This document shows positions 37,701-51,995 of a DNA stretch of 64,000 bases, one piece after another. Source of the DNA: Myxocyprinus asiaticus. Taxonomy: Eukaryota; Chordata; Actinopteri; Cypriniformes; Catostomidae. Every line of letters starts with the position of its first letter. The first letter of the stretch is position 1. Both the position numbers and the translations under genes were made by a program. The notes beneath the pieces are model-generated. The model was not told the origin of the DNA and did no database searches. It was given only the letters and a program-made list of their open reading frames with translations. The stretch spans positions 16,957,001 through 17,021,000 of the forward strand of contig NC_059346.1 in NCBI RefSeq assembly GCF_019703515.2. Reading direction: 5' to 3'.

Positions 37701-38744
37701 CAAACATAGCTTGTTGTTCACAAGGAACCCAGTTACGTATTAAGGAGTGTTGCTGCTTGATGTTGTTTGTCATAATCATTGACACATTCATTTTGTTATA
37801 CCAAAAAAATCATATTTAATGATTTGGTTCACTAAATTAGTTAATTGAAGCACACTTCTGTATCACATGGTCTAGGATTGGATCAAGTATTGGAATAAAT
37901 CCCAATTTTACAAAGAGGTGTAGTAGGTTGTGACACCACAACCAAGGCAAAACGAATACAAACCATCATCCATCCTCACTATCAAAACTTTGTGTTCCAC
38001 TTATCTAAAGACCAAATTAGCATTTGAATGTTTACCACTGTTTGAATAGAATGTTGAATATAAATTGAAAATTATTCTCTCTGTTTTTCTCTCTCACCCA
38101 CAAAACTAAAGCTCTTCAGAAACAAAGGAGAGATGGTTACATGCTCTTCAGTGGTAAGGAAAAAGCAAACACCCTCTTAAAGTGAAAAACAAAACTGTAA
38201 ACAAACAAATGGCAAATTGCACAAATAAACAAATAAGAGTCTCAGATCCATAACATTATATTGTATTCTTTTCAAATTGCAACTGTTCATGTGGTGATGT
38301 CGATGCAGTGTTCTTTTTATATTCCACGGCTTTGTCTTTGTGTTTTTCTTGCTTTCCCATCTGTTTTTGTTTGTATATTATATTTTATTCTTCAGGCACA
38401 CCTGCAGAGTCAGGCAAAGAATCTTGCCAAATGCCATTCTTCTCTACGTCCTGCTGATCTGCCATCCCAATGATGACTGCCCTGCGGTACACAAATTTCT
38501 TTGCCTTAATTTGGATCCAGACACTCAGGGAACTATAAAAATATCTCTGTTTATAAGTGGAGGCTATTTGCACTCTTGCCTGAAGGTATTTATTGTGAGT
38601 TGATGATTATTGTTGTTGTTTGTTTACATATTATTGCCTGTTAAGACCGTGGCTGTGGCAGTGGATGTGAGCACCACTGCGGACAATGTGGTTCAGTACA
38701 TAATGCAACGCTGCAAAATGCTGGTGAGTGATCCTTAATAACCA

Positions 38745-38806
<62 letters not shown>

Positions 38807-41800
38807 TGGATCGCTGATGCAACGGTAAACTGCCAGCAGGAGGTGAAGCCAACGGAAGTGTTCGAGCGGCCATCTTAGTATGCCCATACTCTCATAGTGC
38901 GTCAATGACTGAGAGGAAAAAACATCCTGGTTACTTTCGTAACCTCCGTTCCCTGATGGAGGGAACAAGGCGTTGTGTCGATGTAGTGACACTAGGGGTC
39001 ACCCTTGGGAGCCCCAAACACCTCTGATCTTTGAGAAAAGGCCAATGGGAATTGGCACGTGGAATTTGAATGCCACTCCCCCGGACATAGGGACCGCGGC
39101 TGCGTGCCCATTGCACACGGTGCCCCAGCCAGGCTCGGAGGCGTCTGTCATAACCACAACGTGCCTGGGGTACTTGCACTAAGGGGACTCCTACCCAAGG
39201 GCTGAACAGGTAGTGGCAGATCGCCACTTCAGGCAGTTCAGCACTGACTGTGTGCGCTTGCTCATGAGGTGCGCCATCATAGAGACTGAGTCTAACTCCA
39301 ACCCGAGAAAAGAGATGCTCTGTACCGGGGAGAGCTGCTCTTTCCCCAGTTGACCCAAAGCCTCAACCGGCTGAGGTGCCTGAGCATCAGGTCCCTGTGT
39401 GCACACAACAAGTCTCGAGAGTGAGCTAGAGCCAGCCAGTCATCGAGACAGTTGAGGATGCGGATGCCCACTTCCCTTAGCGGGGCAAGGGCTGCCTCTG
39501 TGACTTCCGTGAAGACGCGAGGCGACAGGGACTGACCGAAGGGGAGGACCTTGTACTGGTGCACCCGGCCCTCGAAGGCGAACCGAAGACAGGGCCTGTG
39601 CCGAGGAGAAACCGAGACATTGAAGTACGCGTCCTTCAGGTCTACCGCCGTGAACCAATCCTGATGCCGGATGCTCGCTAAAATGCATTTCCGTGTCAGC
39701 ATCTTGAACGGGAGTCTGTGCAAGGCCCTGTTCAGAACTCACAGGTCCGGGATTGGCCACAACCCACCGCCTTTCCTTGGTACGATGAAGTAGGGGCTGT
39801 AGAATCCCTTCTTCATCTTGGCTGGAGGGACAGGCTCTACCGCGTCCTTCCACAGAAGGGGCACGATCTCCGTGGGGATGGCAGTGGCATTCTCGCCCTG
39901 CATTTAAGGTAAAACAGACGGCGCTGAACCCAGGCGGGTGCCTGGCAAACTGAATCACATAGCCAAGTCGGACTGTCCTGGTCAGCTATCGCGACGGGGA
40001 CGCCCCTGGCTACGAGCAGATGGGGTGCAGGATCTTGATCCATGCCAGGGCAGGATATGCTGAATAGCCTACATCTGCTTAACTGCTGAGAACTGCTGGG
40101 CAAAGTCCTCGACGGTCTCACCGAATAGGCCGACCTGGGAGACGGGGACATCAAGGAACCGTACCTTGTCAGCCTCCCTCATCTCGACCAAGTTGAGCCA
40201 TAGGTGGTGCTCCTGGACCACCAGGGTGGACATCGCCTGCCCGAGAGTCCACACCGTGACCTTTGTCACCCAGAGGGCGAGATCTGTTGCCAAGCACAGC
40301 TCCTGCTTCAATCCTGGGTCAGAACTACCCTCGTGCAGTTCTTAGCGCCTTGGCTTGGTGCACCTGCAGGAGAGCCATGGTGTGCAGGACGGAGGCGGCC
40401 TGTCCAGCGGCACCGTAGGTCTTAGTCGCCAGAAACAACGTAAACCTACAGGCGCTGGACAGGAGTCTCGGGCAGTTCCACCAGGTGGCGGCGTTTTGTG
40501 GGCACAGGTGCACCGCAACTGCCTCATCCACCTGAGGAATCACCGAGTACCCCCTGGCAGCCCCACCGTCAAGGGTAGTGAGAGCGGAGGAGGTCAGAGC
40601 CGCCCCGCCAGCTCTGCGTCGGCCTGCAACTGGGCCACCACACCTGAAGGTGGGAGCCCAGTCGAGTCCTCAGTGTCAGACTGGACCAGCCTGCTCTCCG
40701 ATGCTGCAATCGAGAACTCTTCCACTTCGCGAGCGCCGAATGAGGTCGCGAACTCGCCCTGAGATGAGTCGGCGGTCTCATCCCAGAACTCGACCAGGGC
40801 AAACGAGCGTACTGGGGAATGGGAGGTCCGTGGGGAGTTACCCGGCGGAGCGGCTCCCATTGGGGTCCCCAAATCGCTGCTGGGGTGGCTTTCCCTCTAA
40901 CGACGGAAAGCCGCGACTGCAACGTTGCCATGGTCATGTTCTTGCAGTGTGAACATGACCCGTCCACGAACGCTGTCTCTGCGTGGGCAGCGCCCAAGCA
41001 CGTAAGACAGCGATTGTGGCTATCGGAAGCGGAGAGGTAACGACCGCAACCAGGAAATAAACACAGATGGAAAGGCATCTTTAAAAAGACGCTCTCCGTC
41101 AGTGCCACTCTTTTAGTAGGGAAAATATACACTTTTATCGCAAGAATATGTACTCTTTTAGACTGTCGAAGCACCCAGGGGCGTTCTCTGCACTCCACTG
41201 GTGCACGAGGTGGAGAAACCACTGTAATGCGTCATAAATCCAACAGCTTCTGAGGTGAATGGATTGGCAGAGTAATTCAGCTCACTGAATACAACCGCTT
41301 GGCTCCGAAGAGAAAATCTGAATGAGTGGTTGCGAGCCAGCTCATTTTATACCCATATGTCTGGGGGAATGGCATGCAAATTCTACTCGCCAATTCCCAT
41401 TGGCCTTTTCTCAAAGATCAGAGGTGTTTGGGGCTCCCAAGGGTGACCCCTAGTGTCACTACATCGATACAGCGTCGAGTGAGTGACAGATAGGGAACGC
41501 CTCTGTCTTCGACCTCTGGATACGACGGTTGCATTTCGTCCTCTAGTGACAATCATGTTTAATGTTTAATTAGCATGTTATGGATAATATTCGTTACAAG
41601 GAAGAAGATATATATGCGGATCATAATGTCAGAGCATTCACTTACCTGTGTTCAGTCTATCAGTGCAGCACAACAATCACCAAAGGAAGTGGGAAAACTG
41701 TCAACAAGTTGTAATGTACTGTAAGTAGGAAAAGCTGTAATATCTGCTTGTTTAGGGTGACAATACGTCCTTACCTCCAAAAGGGACTTGAAAAAATGTC

Positions 41801-44169
41801 AGACTGGGATTTCTAAATCACCTTAAATGCCCTGGATTTGCTTGGTTTCATATTGAAGTGCTCTCTGTAGTCATAGATGGATACATGTCATAAATACATG
41901 TTCGTTTGCCATTTAAATCTAGCATATCAGTGCTTTGCGTGTCTCTCCCTCAATCTCGGCGCACCCGCTGTTCATGTGATTATAGAGGGAGAGAGCACGT
42001 GCTCTTATTCAAGTGACCGCAAGAACAAGGCACTTTTTGATGAAAACATAAAACAAGTAACTCTGAACAAACACTTCAATATTCGATGTTCTGAAAATGT
42101 CTGTTTGTATCTTACTTCAGTTTCAGTGAATAGTTTACATTCAGCGGATCTGTTTGCCGATTAAGTTTATTAGAGGTGGATACTGTTTGATATACAGTAG
42201 ATATACATAACTCGCTCGGGCTTTCAAGAAACAGGAAAAATTCCCGACTCTAAATAAATAAATAAATACATGTGTAGGATGTTTGTGTTGTAGGGATGTA
42301 CATGCAGATTTCAGATAAAATCGGTGATTGAATGACTAATGTTTGCAGTGGCTTCACTGTTATGATGTCATGAGCAATCCAGTTATATATATATATATAT
42401 ATCAATGTTAAAAACCCAGTTTTGTTCTATCGCTGTGAGTATAATGTAATTCTGGTTTGAACTTGAGCTAGTTACCCTCTTTAAAAAACAACTGAGACCA
42501 AAGGAGTGGCCACTCCAAATAAGAAAGCACCTTCCTCTGCATCCCCTGATTTTATTTTGCACCATTTTTAGCTTGTATCTTAGTACAGTGGTTTTCAACA
42601 CTTTTCACTCCAAGGCCTCCCTTTGTCAAAAAAAAAAAAAGGATATTTAAAGGCCCCTTTCACCAAGAAACTAGGGGTGTTAATAGATTTAAATAATCAA
42701 TCACAATTAATTCTGTGATTCCAGAAGTTTTAGGAACTGTCAGTTTCTAATTGTGGGCCTATATTTAGATTTTTAGTGGTTTTGGCATTTTTATTAATTT
42801 AGATTATTTTAAAATAATTCTTTTTAAAGAATTTTGAGTCAACTTGTGGGCCCCTTGGTAGTTTGCTGAGGCCCCCTGGTTGAGAACCACTGTTTAAGTG
42901 GATCTGACTGCCTGGTCATTCCATCTGACACACTCAAATTGGCAGACATTCAGTCATCATTTGGCAAGGGATGCACTTCTATAATGTTATGTTCAACATT
43001 CTGTTATTGTCTGATTATGTAAACATCAGTGACTCTACATTGTGCCAAGTTTATCCACTGGCATTTCCTGTGTTTGATAATGGCCATTTCCTCTTTCCTG
43101 TGTTTTTCCAATACATAATGAACACTTCCTGTGTGCAGGGTGAAGTCTCGGATTACCAGTTGTGTGTGAACTATGAAAAAGAAGAGGAAACTTACTCTCT
43201 TATTGGTGATGACACTCACACAAAACATATGAATATACAGTATATTGCAAATACTTTCTAACATAGCTATAAACACTTGCTAGATTAGTGATGTCAAGCT
43301 CATTTTAGATTGAGGGCCGTGTTGGAAAAAATCTTACAGGACAATTGTTTAATTTGTTAAACCATGGGGCTTATTAAGTCCAAAATCAACTTTATTCTTC
43401 TTTAAAGTCGGCATGAAATCAAAATTGACCCTATTTATTTTATTAATGCACGTTAATGGTCTTATTGTGAATGATTCAGCCATACATATTTGCTATTTTA
43501 TAAAAAAGAAATTCATTAAAAAAAAATCAACTCACTCTTCTGGTGAGATGATTTTAATGCAGGTACTGTATCTTGGGATGTACTGTAGAGTAAGTGTTAT
43601 TTTTTCCTTTATATTTAGTGTATTGTGATTTAAAACATTGAAATATTTTACTCGCTTGTTTCTCATTCATCTGCACTGGGCTCCAGCAACTCCATAAGCA
43701 AAGTCTGCGATGTGTTGTGTGCATTTGTGGGCTGGTTATGGGTTAATGTTGTCAGTTAGATCATCGTTCGGTTCTCAAGTCAGTGGGGCACGGTGGAAAA
43801 AAGTGTGTGTGAGTGTCTGTGGGTGCTTCTTATTTCTTAAGTTGTGCATCCTCGTTTCCTCGCTCCTTTGTTCTCAAGCATGTGATCCGGAAAATTATCA
43901 AAGCCTGTCATTGTGAAGGATGTATCATGCACTCAGCGAGAAGTCAAGGTTGGAGGAAGTTTCCCGAGGATGCTTGTGTGAGGAAGCACCACTGAGTTAA
44001 ATGAAATTATCTTTTTCTCTGCTAGGTTTGATCTAACAGCTCTATGATAAAAACCAGGCATGATAGAAAATGAGCCCAAAACCTTTTGATTTTCAGAAGA
44101 GACACAAACCTTGCAACAATCTCTATAAGCTACTGATAAGCTGCCTGCACTCACTCACACACGCACTCT

Positions 44170-44209
<40 letters not shown>

Positions 44210-47200
44210 CACACGCACACAGAGAGAGACCCCAGGTCATATCATGTAAGGTTTCTGCTATGAGACTACAGGATATGCAAGCTTTCATTTCAGATAACAG
44301 AATCCAAAGCTCAATCTAATTTAAACCCTTTCCTTGTCTGTCTGTTTCTCTATCTATAGATTGTTATGTAGAAACATCTGGATGAGTCCATCCAAATGCA
44401 AACACACACAGACACACATTTTTACTATCTTGAAGTAATCCAATGTGTTAGCAGGATTTTCAGAAAAAGGTTACACAAATCAAGATGTATGTGAAAGTGT
44501 GTAGGATTTATATACAGATCAAATCAAATCAAATCAAATAACTTTATTGTCACACAGCCGTATACACAAGTGCAATGGTGTGTGAAATTCTTGGGTGCAG
44601 TTCCCATCAACATAGCAGTCGTGACAGTGATGAGACATATACCAATTTACAATAACATCAAATTAACACAGCACAATTTAAACATCTGATATACACATAA
44701 TTACACTCAACAGTATACAAATAATAACATACACTGTACAGTATACAATACGCACTATATAGATACACATTATTCAATAAAAAAAATATATATATATAAA
44801 AAAGTATATATAGAATGTACAGTATTGTACTGTATTGACATTCAGCTGTCGGTTGATAGTCAGTTGTTAAGAGAGAATATAATATAATAATAATATAATT
44901 TATGACAGTCCGGTGTGAGATATAAGGGTAATAAAGTGCAGTGCTGATGTATTTGATCGTGGGAGATCAAGAGTTCAGAAGTCTGATTGCTTGGGGGAAG
45001 AAGCTATCATGAAGTCGGCTGGTGCGGGTCCTGATGCTGCGATACCGCCTGCCTGATGGTAGCAGTGAAAACAGCCCATGGCTCGGGTGGCTGGAGTCTC
45101 TGATGATCCTCCGAGCTTTTTTCACACACCGCCTTGTATATATTTCCTGGAGGGAGGGAAGCTCACCTCCAATGATGTGTCTGGCAGGTCGCACCACCCT
45201 TTGCAGTGCTTTGCGGTTGTGGGCGGTGCTATTGCAGTACCAGGCGGAGATGCAGCCAGTCAGGATGCTCTCCACAGTGCAGGTGTAGAACCGTGTGAGG
45301 ATGTGGCGGTTCATTCCAAACTTCCTCAGCCGTCTCAGGAAGAAGAGGCGCTGATGAGCCTTCTTCACAACTTCACAGATCTTGGACCAGTGACAGAGAC
45401 AGAGAAACAATAGATAATCTGCCAGTAGCCTATACTTGAGGTCCATTTAGGACACAGTTTTACTTTCTTTCTTTTCTCCCCCTCTTTTACACACACACAT
45501 ACACACACAGCACACACAAGCACAAACATTATGAAATACAATCACCAACCACTTTATTAGGAACACCTGTACACCTACTTATTCATGTGATTATCTAATC
45601 AGCCAATCATGTGGCAGCAGGGCAATGCATAAAATCAGGCAGATACGGGTCAGGACCTTAATGTTCACATCAACCATCAAAATGTGAAAAAATATTTATC
45701 TCGGCGATTTCGACCATGGCATGATTTTTGGTGCCAGACGGGCTGGTTTGAGTATTTCTGTAATTTTACTACATGAATAAGTAGGTGTACAGCTGTATCT
45801 AAAAAAGTGATCGGTGAGTGTATGAAACTAACTAAAAGTAAAGTATTTTAATACTGTTTTATTTTTGCCTCCTACATGATTCTTTGAGAATGAAATATCT
45901 TGCAAACTAAAACACCAATTTCCTGTCTCCATTTTTGTCTGTTCTAGGCCATGAGCTTCCATTCTTCATCCTGCGCCACTCCCTGAGAAGTCAGAAAGAC
46001 CATCTTCACATGCCCAGTGAGCACCTGCAGGAAGCATTTAGTGCTGCCCAGCAGACAGAGGCCACATCCAAGACCCCACACTTCACCCTAAAAACCAGAA
46101 CACACACTCCCAAGGGTGAGTGCAACAGTCACCGACACAACACACGGACATGATGCATGTTTGTACACTTGCACCTCCCTACTTGCGCACAAATACAGAC
46201 TTCGATGAACAGTTGATGTGGCCAACTCAGTACATTGTCTAAACCTTTGCAGAACTTTGTTGATTATGTGAGTAGAATTCAAGTTCCATTTAAATCAGCT
46301 TGTGATAAGTCTATAGTGAGAATTCATTAGTTAACCAGACTTTTGTTGTTCTTAGATTTTCTTGAAGTCATTTATCATTTCTATTATTTTTGAGGTATTG
46401 AGAACAGGGTTCTTTTCTTGGCACCAAGCCTCTCTCTGTTCTGTCTCTGTATTGGAATTAGGCTAATTTGTGTCTTTGATTAGACTGATTATGGTGGTAT
46501 CAACTGTATAATTGATGATCCTGACTGAGCAGTCAGGTGAAGTTAAATCTTTAGTAAAAAAAATTATAAGAGCAGAGGGAGAGAACATAGCCCTGAGGTA
46601 CCCTGGCTAGAGTGTGGTATGTGTTAGTATTTACCATGACAGCCTGTGTGCCCTGTTCCTCATGAAAAAGCAGATCCCAGTGGCACAAAGCAGAATGGAT
46701 GTTCATATCCTGGAGCTTCTTTTATAATACTGTATGTCAAGATTGTTTACATTATAGGTTGAGCTTGATGGATGGACACAATGTTATAAATTGTAGCAGG
46801 TTTACAGCATCTTTGACAGACCTGTTTTCACAGCTGGCAATATGGAATGGGTCCATCTGCAGAAATGTGAGAGATGTGTTGGATTTCTGATTGCCAAGGA
46901 CACATTCGCATGTTTTCAAGGACTACAGTATAGATACTGAGGCTGGGGGTCTTGAATGTCTTCAGTTCTGGAATTATATCTGACTGCTTTTTAGTCTTTA
47001 TAAAAAATAACTGCAATGAATTCAACATCCACCTACGTCCTACTGTGGTCATGTCCACCATTAACCCTGAGATAACATTGTACTCCAAGGTTTTTCCACA
47101 AACATCTTGCAGTGCTAATAATTGTGGCACATGTAGGGATATGAGCCTATCAGATGAAGTGCTGTGGTCAGGGAAGTGTAATCTGTAATTATGTTATCTA

Positions 47201-49559
47201 TATGTGTATTATGGTCTCTGAATGACTGCCTCTCTGTTGTCCCTTTTGATGTAGTGCTTTGAGACGTGCAGATATGTACAACTTCTTGTGAGGAATTTGA
47301 CATTTCTCTGAAAATACCATGAGCTTTTAGGTCTGTTAACCTTAATCCATCCTATAAAAGTGCCTCTTTATTATCTTAAGCCATCTAACCTTTACAAACA
47401 TGAAAAGAATGGCATTTTCATACACTGATAGGTATCAGTGTAAGTCCATGGGGTCCAAAACTTCCAAGCTCCAAAAGAACAAACTGGCAGCATATAGGTA
47501 ATCCGTATGACTCAAGTGGTTTAAGAGCGTGTGTACATGAGCAGATCAGATTCAGACAGAAAATTAAAGGGATAGATTACCACAAAAAGTCTTTCATCAA
47601 TTACTCAACCTCATGTTCTAAACCTGAAAATACTTTCTCTCTTCGGTGGAACACAAAAGGAGATTTTAGGTTGAATGTTACCATTCACTTTGATTTTATG
47701 GAAAAAAGATGCAATGAAAGTGAACGGGGGCTGTCAGCCCCTAACATTCATATTTGGACAAACTAACCATTTAATGGACAAACAGCAGATAGGTATATTC
47801 ACACACATATACCATGTACATAGCTTTACAGCATATTAGGGCTGTCAACTGAGCAGAGAAACTAAATTCTAATTTTTACCTTAAATATTGATAAAATTTG
47901 AATAATATTAACATTTTAAAGTCAGCTGATTCTTAAACTGATGTTGTTTGCTTAGTCCACAAGAGGGCACAATAAATACATAAACCATACAGCACCATTA
48001 TATTATTGCAAAGAACATTGGCTGTTAAAAAGAGCATTTTATTTTCAACTAATGAGCATAAAATAATAAATAGTTTTAGTCGGTCCATATTCTCAAATGT
48101 TAAGTCAAAAGTAAAATGAAGTGGGGGGAAACGCTTCAATAGGCAGTTCACATGGTGTTACACTTGCACTGATGCCACAGTATACTACCCAGACACAAGC
48201 TATAATAACAGTGAAATACCACATTGTTTTTTATTCATTACAGTTTTATGTAGGGAAGCAATATTCCCAGATACCAGAGCTACTTGGCTGAACTCGGTGG
48301 TGAAGCGGCTCAGACTATGAGCACAAACTAGGGGCTGTTCAAACAGACGGAACACAACAGAATGGAACTGAACGCGAGGATCTCGAGACACACATTTCCA
48401 AGTTCAACATCTTTCCTGACAAAGCATTTCAGTAGTTTGTATGTTAATGTAATCTTGTGTCGAAGCAGTAAACGTATTTGGCTTGCTGTCTGTATACTGG
48501 AGGGCTCGGAGCTCGAGACTCAACTCGAGTCCTGATTACCCCCGCGGACTTTGCTTATTTAGATAATGAATCTAGAGAATATGTGGAGATGGGGTGGAGG
48601 TGGAATGTCAGGAGAGTTGTCACAGGAAGCAGGTAAGCAGCGGCTTATATACTCCTGCTCACGGGCTGTGATTTGTCAGATTAAAATTAACATGCTCCTC
48701 CCGAACCTCTGTTAATTAACTCCATTTAAAAAAGTAATTGCTTAATCTGAGAAATGAATGCGTCGCTTTTGCAACCATCCATTTGTTTTTCTTTATAAAC
48801 GCACGCTAGACGAACGTCTTTGTTTCGCTTTGTTTTTGATTATTTAGCATCTCGTGCAGGAGCACTGTTTTTAGATGCTGTGTCTAATTAAAAAGAACTT
48901 TAAAAAGCATCTTGAGACACCTGCTTTCTGTTAATGTAATGAGTCAGAGGCAGACACCGAGTGAAGATCCATGTGCAGAGCTTAATGCAATCATAGTTAA
49001 ACAGGCAGAGGTCAAAACCAGGTAAGCAATCCAAACAAAGTAACAAATCAAAGTCGGTAAACAAAGGGGCAATCCAAGGAACAGGCAATAATCAAACACA
49101 AGCAGGCAGTAGATAAAGATAACGCTCAGAAATGCAAGACAATGGGTGAATTGGCAAGTCTTCGCAATGAAGTGACGTTTGAGCGGGGATTATATACACA
49201 GAGAGTTTGATGAATGAATGGCAATCAGGTGTGAGAGTCAATGGCGGGAAGAAGGGGGTTCTGGGAAATGTAGTCCGGTTATGGGTTAATATCCAGGGGA
49301 AGGAGATCTTGTGTTAACAGATTGGGAAGATGTGACAGTTAAACTGTATTTGTTGCACTGTGTCTAGCCTTTTTAGCACAAGAATGCGATCGATCTGAAG
49401 TCATCGTCAGTTCATGGCACACAATTTTACCATTCGAATGTGCATTTTTTTCTTCAATTCGACGAATATTAAAATTTCGAATTTTAATTTGACAGCCCTA
49501 CAGAATATGTATTGCTTTATGGAATAAACAGAATATGGATGCTGCAGCTACTGCAGTGG

Positions 49560-49599
<40 letters not shown>

Positions 49600-51932
49600 G
49601 AAGTATTCATACCTTTGGCAGGATCAAAATCTATACAAGTGGATAATGCTTGAGAGTGTCTGAGCTGTCTGACAGTTTACCAGACATTTTGTATGAAATC
49701 GGGGAAATATGCAGTAACTGTTCTGAAAATGACAGACTAGACTCAGCAGAACAATCGCTCCTCCCAGGAATGCATTTGCCAAGTGTGATTTGTTTGTTGT
49801 GTTTCATTGTCAGGTGGTGTGCTGAAACACAAAAGAAAAAGGTCTCTGATTGATTGGGCTCTGAGGAGGGTACACCTTAACCAACCAGAAAGCCATACTC
49901 ACCCAGATACTGCCTCTCACAATTTATTCGGCCAGTCTCTCTCATCCATTTGTCCTGATGGAAACCTGCCCAAACCAATAATGGTAAGAATACCAAGGAT
50001 AACTGGCTCTGGTTAATTTTTTTTTCATTATATTTTGTCTTCAGTCAGTGTTGTGTTAAATAGAAGCTCTGAAACTTTGAGTTTTCTACTGTTCAGGACT
50101 AATAGTTTATGGCACTTTCTCTTAAGCCATAATTTCTGATCAATTTACATTTTAAACATAGCTTATGCATCTAAGACTGCTGTCGTAAAGTAGGTACATT
50201 CTAAATTCAGCAATGCAAGATGCCAGTAAAGAAGATGTTGACCAGTGTTCACAAGCTGTGTGCTGGAGTAACCATGCTATTTAGAATGGACACACTACAA
50301 CTTTAGTCTGCACACACAAAGAGAAGCAAAAAGCTGAGTCAATCGACAATAAAAGCGAGATTCAGTATTATTTTGTTTACCCTCAAAGTCTGTAAGCAGC
50401 ATCTAGATGGTCAATTTTCTAGAGGAAATCTTAAATTGTGGTGTGCTATTTACTCAGAAACACTGGATTTCTATTTTAAGTATATCATCAATCTGACAGA
50501 TAAGTTTGAAGTGCAGCCAGGAGTCTAGAAAGCCAGGAGATGTTTTTAAATAGACTAAACTGCCCCACATTTTAAAATATTTGTGTGTTTGAATTGGACT
50601 GCAAAATGTCTAAATCACATGCAATATTAAAATATTTATTAATAGATTGTAATCCTTTTTGTAAATGTTAATACTGTATCCATGTTTTTGATGTTGCTCT
50701 CATATATGGCCCTTCCACAGATATGTGAAAGGGATCTTAAAAATCTTCTGTCATCATTAATTCACCCTCATTTAATCATCCCGTTGTTCCAAATTGGACT
50801 TTATCTCTTCCATGTAACACAAAAGAAGATGTTAGTGACTGACAGTCTCAGTCACCATTCATTTTCATTGAATGTTTTTTCATACAATGAAAATGAATGG
50901 AGACTGAGGCTGTAATTCTTCCTAACATCTCCTTTTGTTTTCCAAGGTAGAAACAAAGTCACACAGGTTGGTAACAACATGATGGTGTGTAAAAAAATAA
51001 GATCATTTTAATTTTTGTGTGAACAATTTTATCTCTTAAATTATAAGAATATTAAAGGATATTAATAAAAATATGGCATTTTGCAGACTTTGCACTCAAA
51101 GGGATGTCAGTTTGCTCAATGCTGAAAAAATAGGAGACTTATGGGCTTTTTGAAAAAAAAAAATGGGCTTTTCCCGATCAGTGGGTGTTTTCAAACCACT
51201 GAGATTCCCTACTTTCATTGGATAGTTTAGAAACGCTCATCCTGGTTTGGCAACGCCCACTGATTACTACATTGAGATTCCCTGCTTTCATTGAATAGTT
51301 TAGAAATGCCCATCCCGGTTTGAAAAAGCCCACAGTTTGGAAAACATCCATTATTGTTCCGCAGAGACCTATACTTGAAAAACAGTGGGAACATTGTTGT
51401 GTCTGGTACTTGAAAGATTTCTGGATGTACTTGACCAGACAAGTTTGAGAGCCACTATCCATGATTTAAAGTGAGATTAAAAGAGCATTACTTGGAGAAA
51501 TACACAGGTAGAGGAGAGTGGGCCACATAATAACCCTTTTAAATTTTCTCAAGAGTATATGCACTTGGGGTTCATAGTATTTTTCTTTTTCACATTATTT
51601 TAATCATGTCTGGTACTAATATGTGGTCTTGTTTCATGGATACAGCATTTACTTTTTTCATTATCTAGCTGAAAAGAAGTGAAGTAAAATAGGCGGGGCA
51701 CGTTGTATTGACCGTATGACAGCTTAACCCTTGTGCGTCAATAAAAAAAAAAGTTACTTAGAGGACTAAAATTTCCACGTCAAAATATTATATATTAATA
51801 TTATTTTCAACTTTCAATGAGTTCATTTTTTTAACCAACATCAGTCCTGATCATAACTACCAAATATTAATTCATTTTCATGATTTTTTCAGGATCTTTA
51901 AATGCCAGTTTGTTTATATAATGCCACTGTTG

Positions 51933-51995
<63 letters not shown>

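Larger units (their letters stand above)
38924..41495 (-). mobile_element. DIRS-4: internally deleted DIRS, antisense to arhgap20
   Basis: Both outer ends are present: the left tip at 41495 (TAGGG/AAC on plus) and the right tip at 38924, each bounded by AAC on the plus strand (GTT in element orientation; 41496-41498 and 38921-38923). Inside, the element runs through gag and RT into the start of RNase H. It then jumps directly into the right ITR at about 39095. The rest of RNase H, the whole tyrosine recombinase and the ICR are deleted. It could at best be non-autonomous. Confidence 0.9.
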
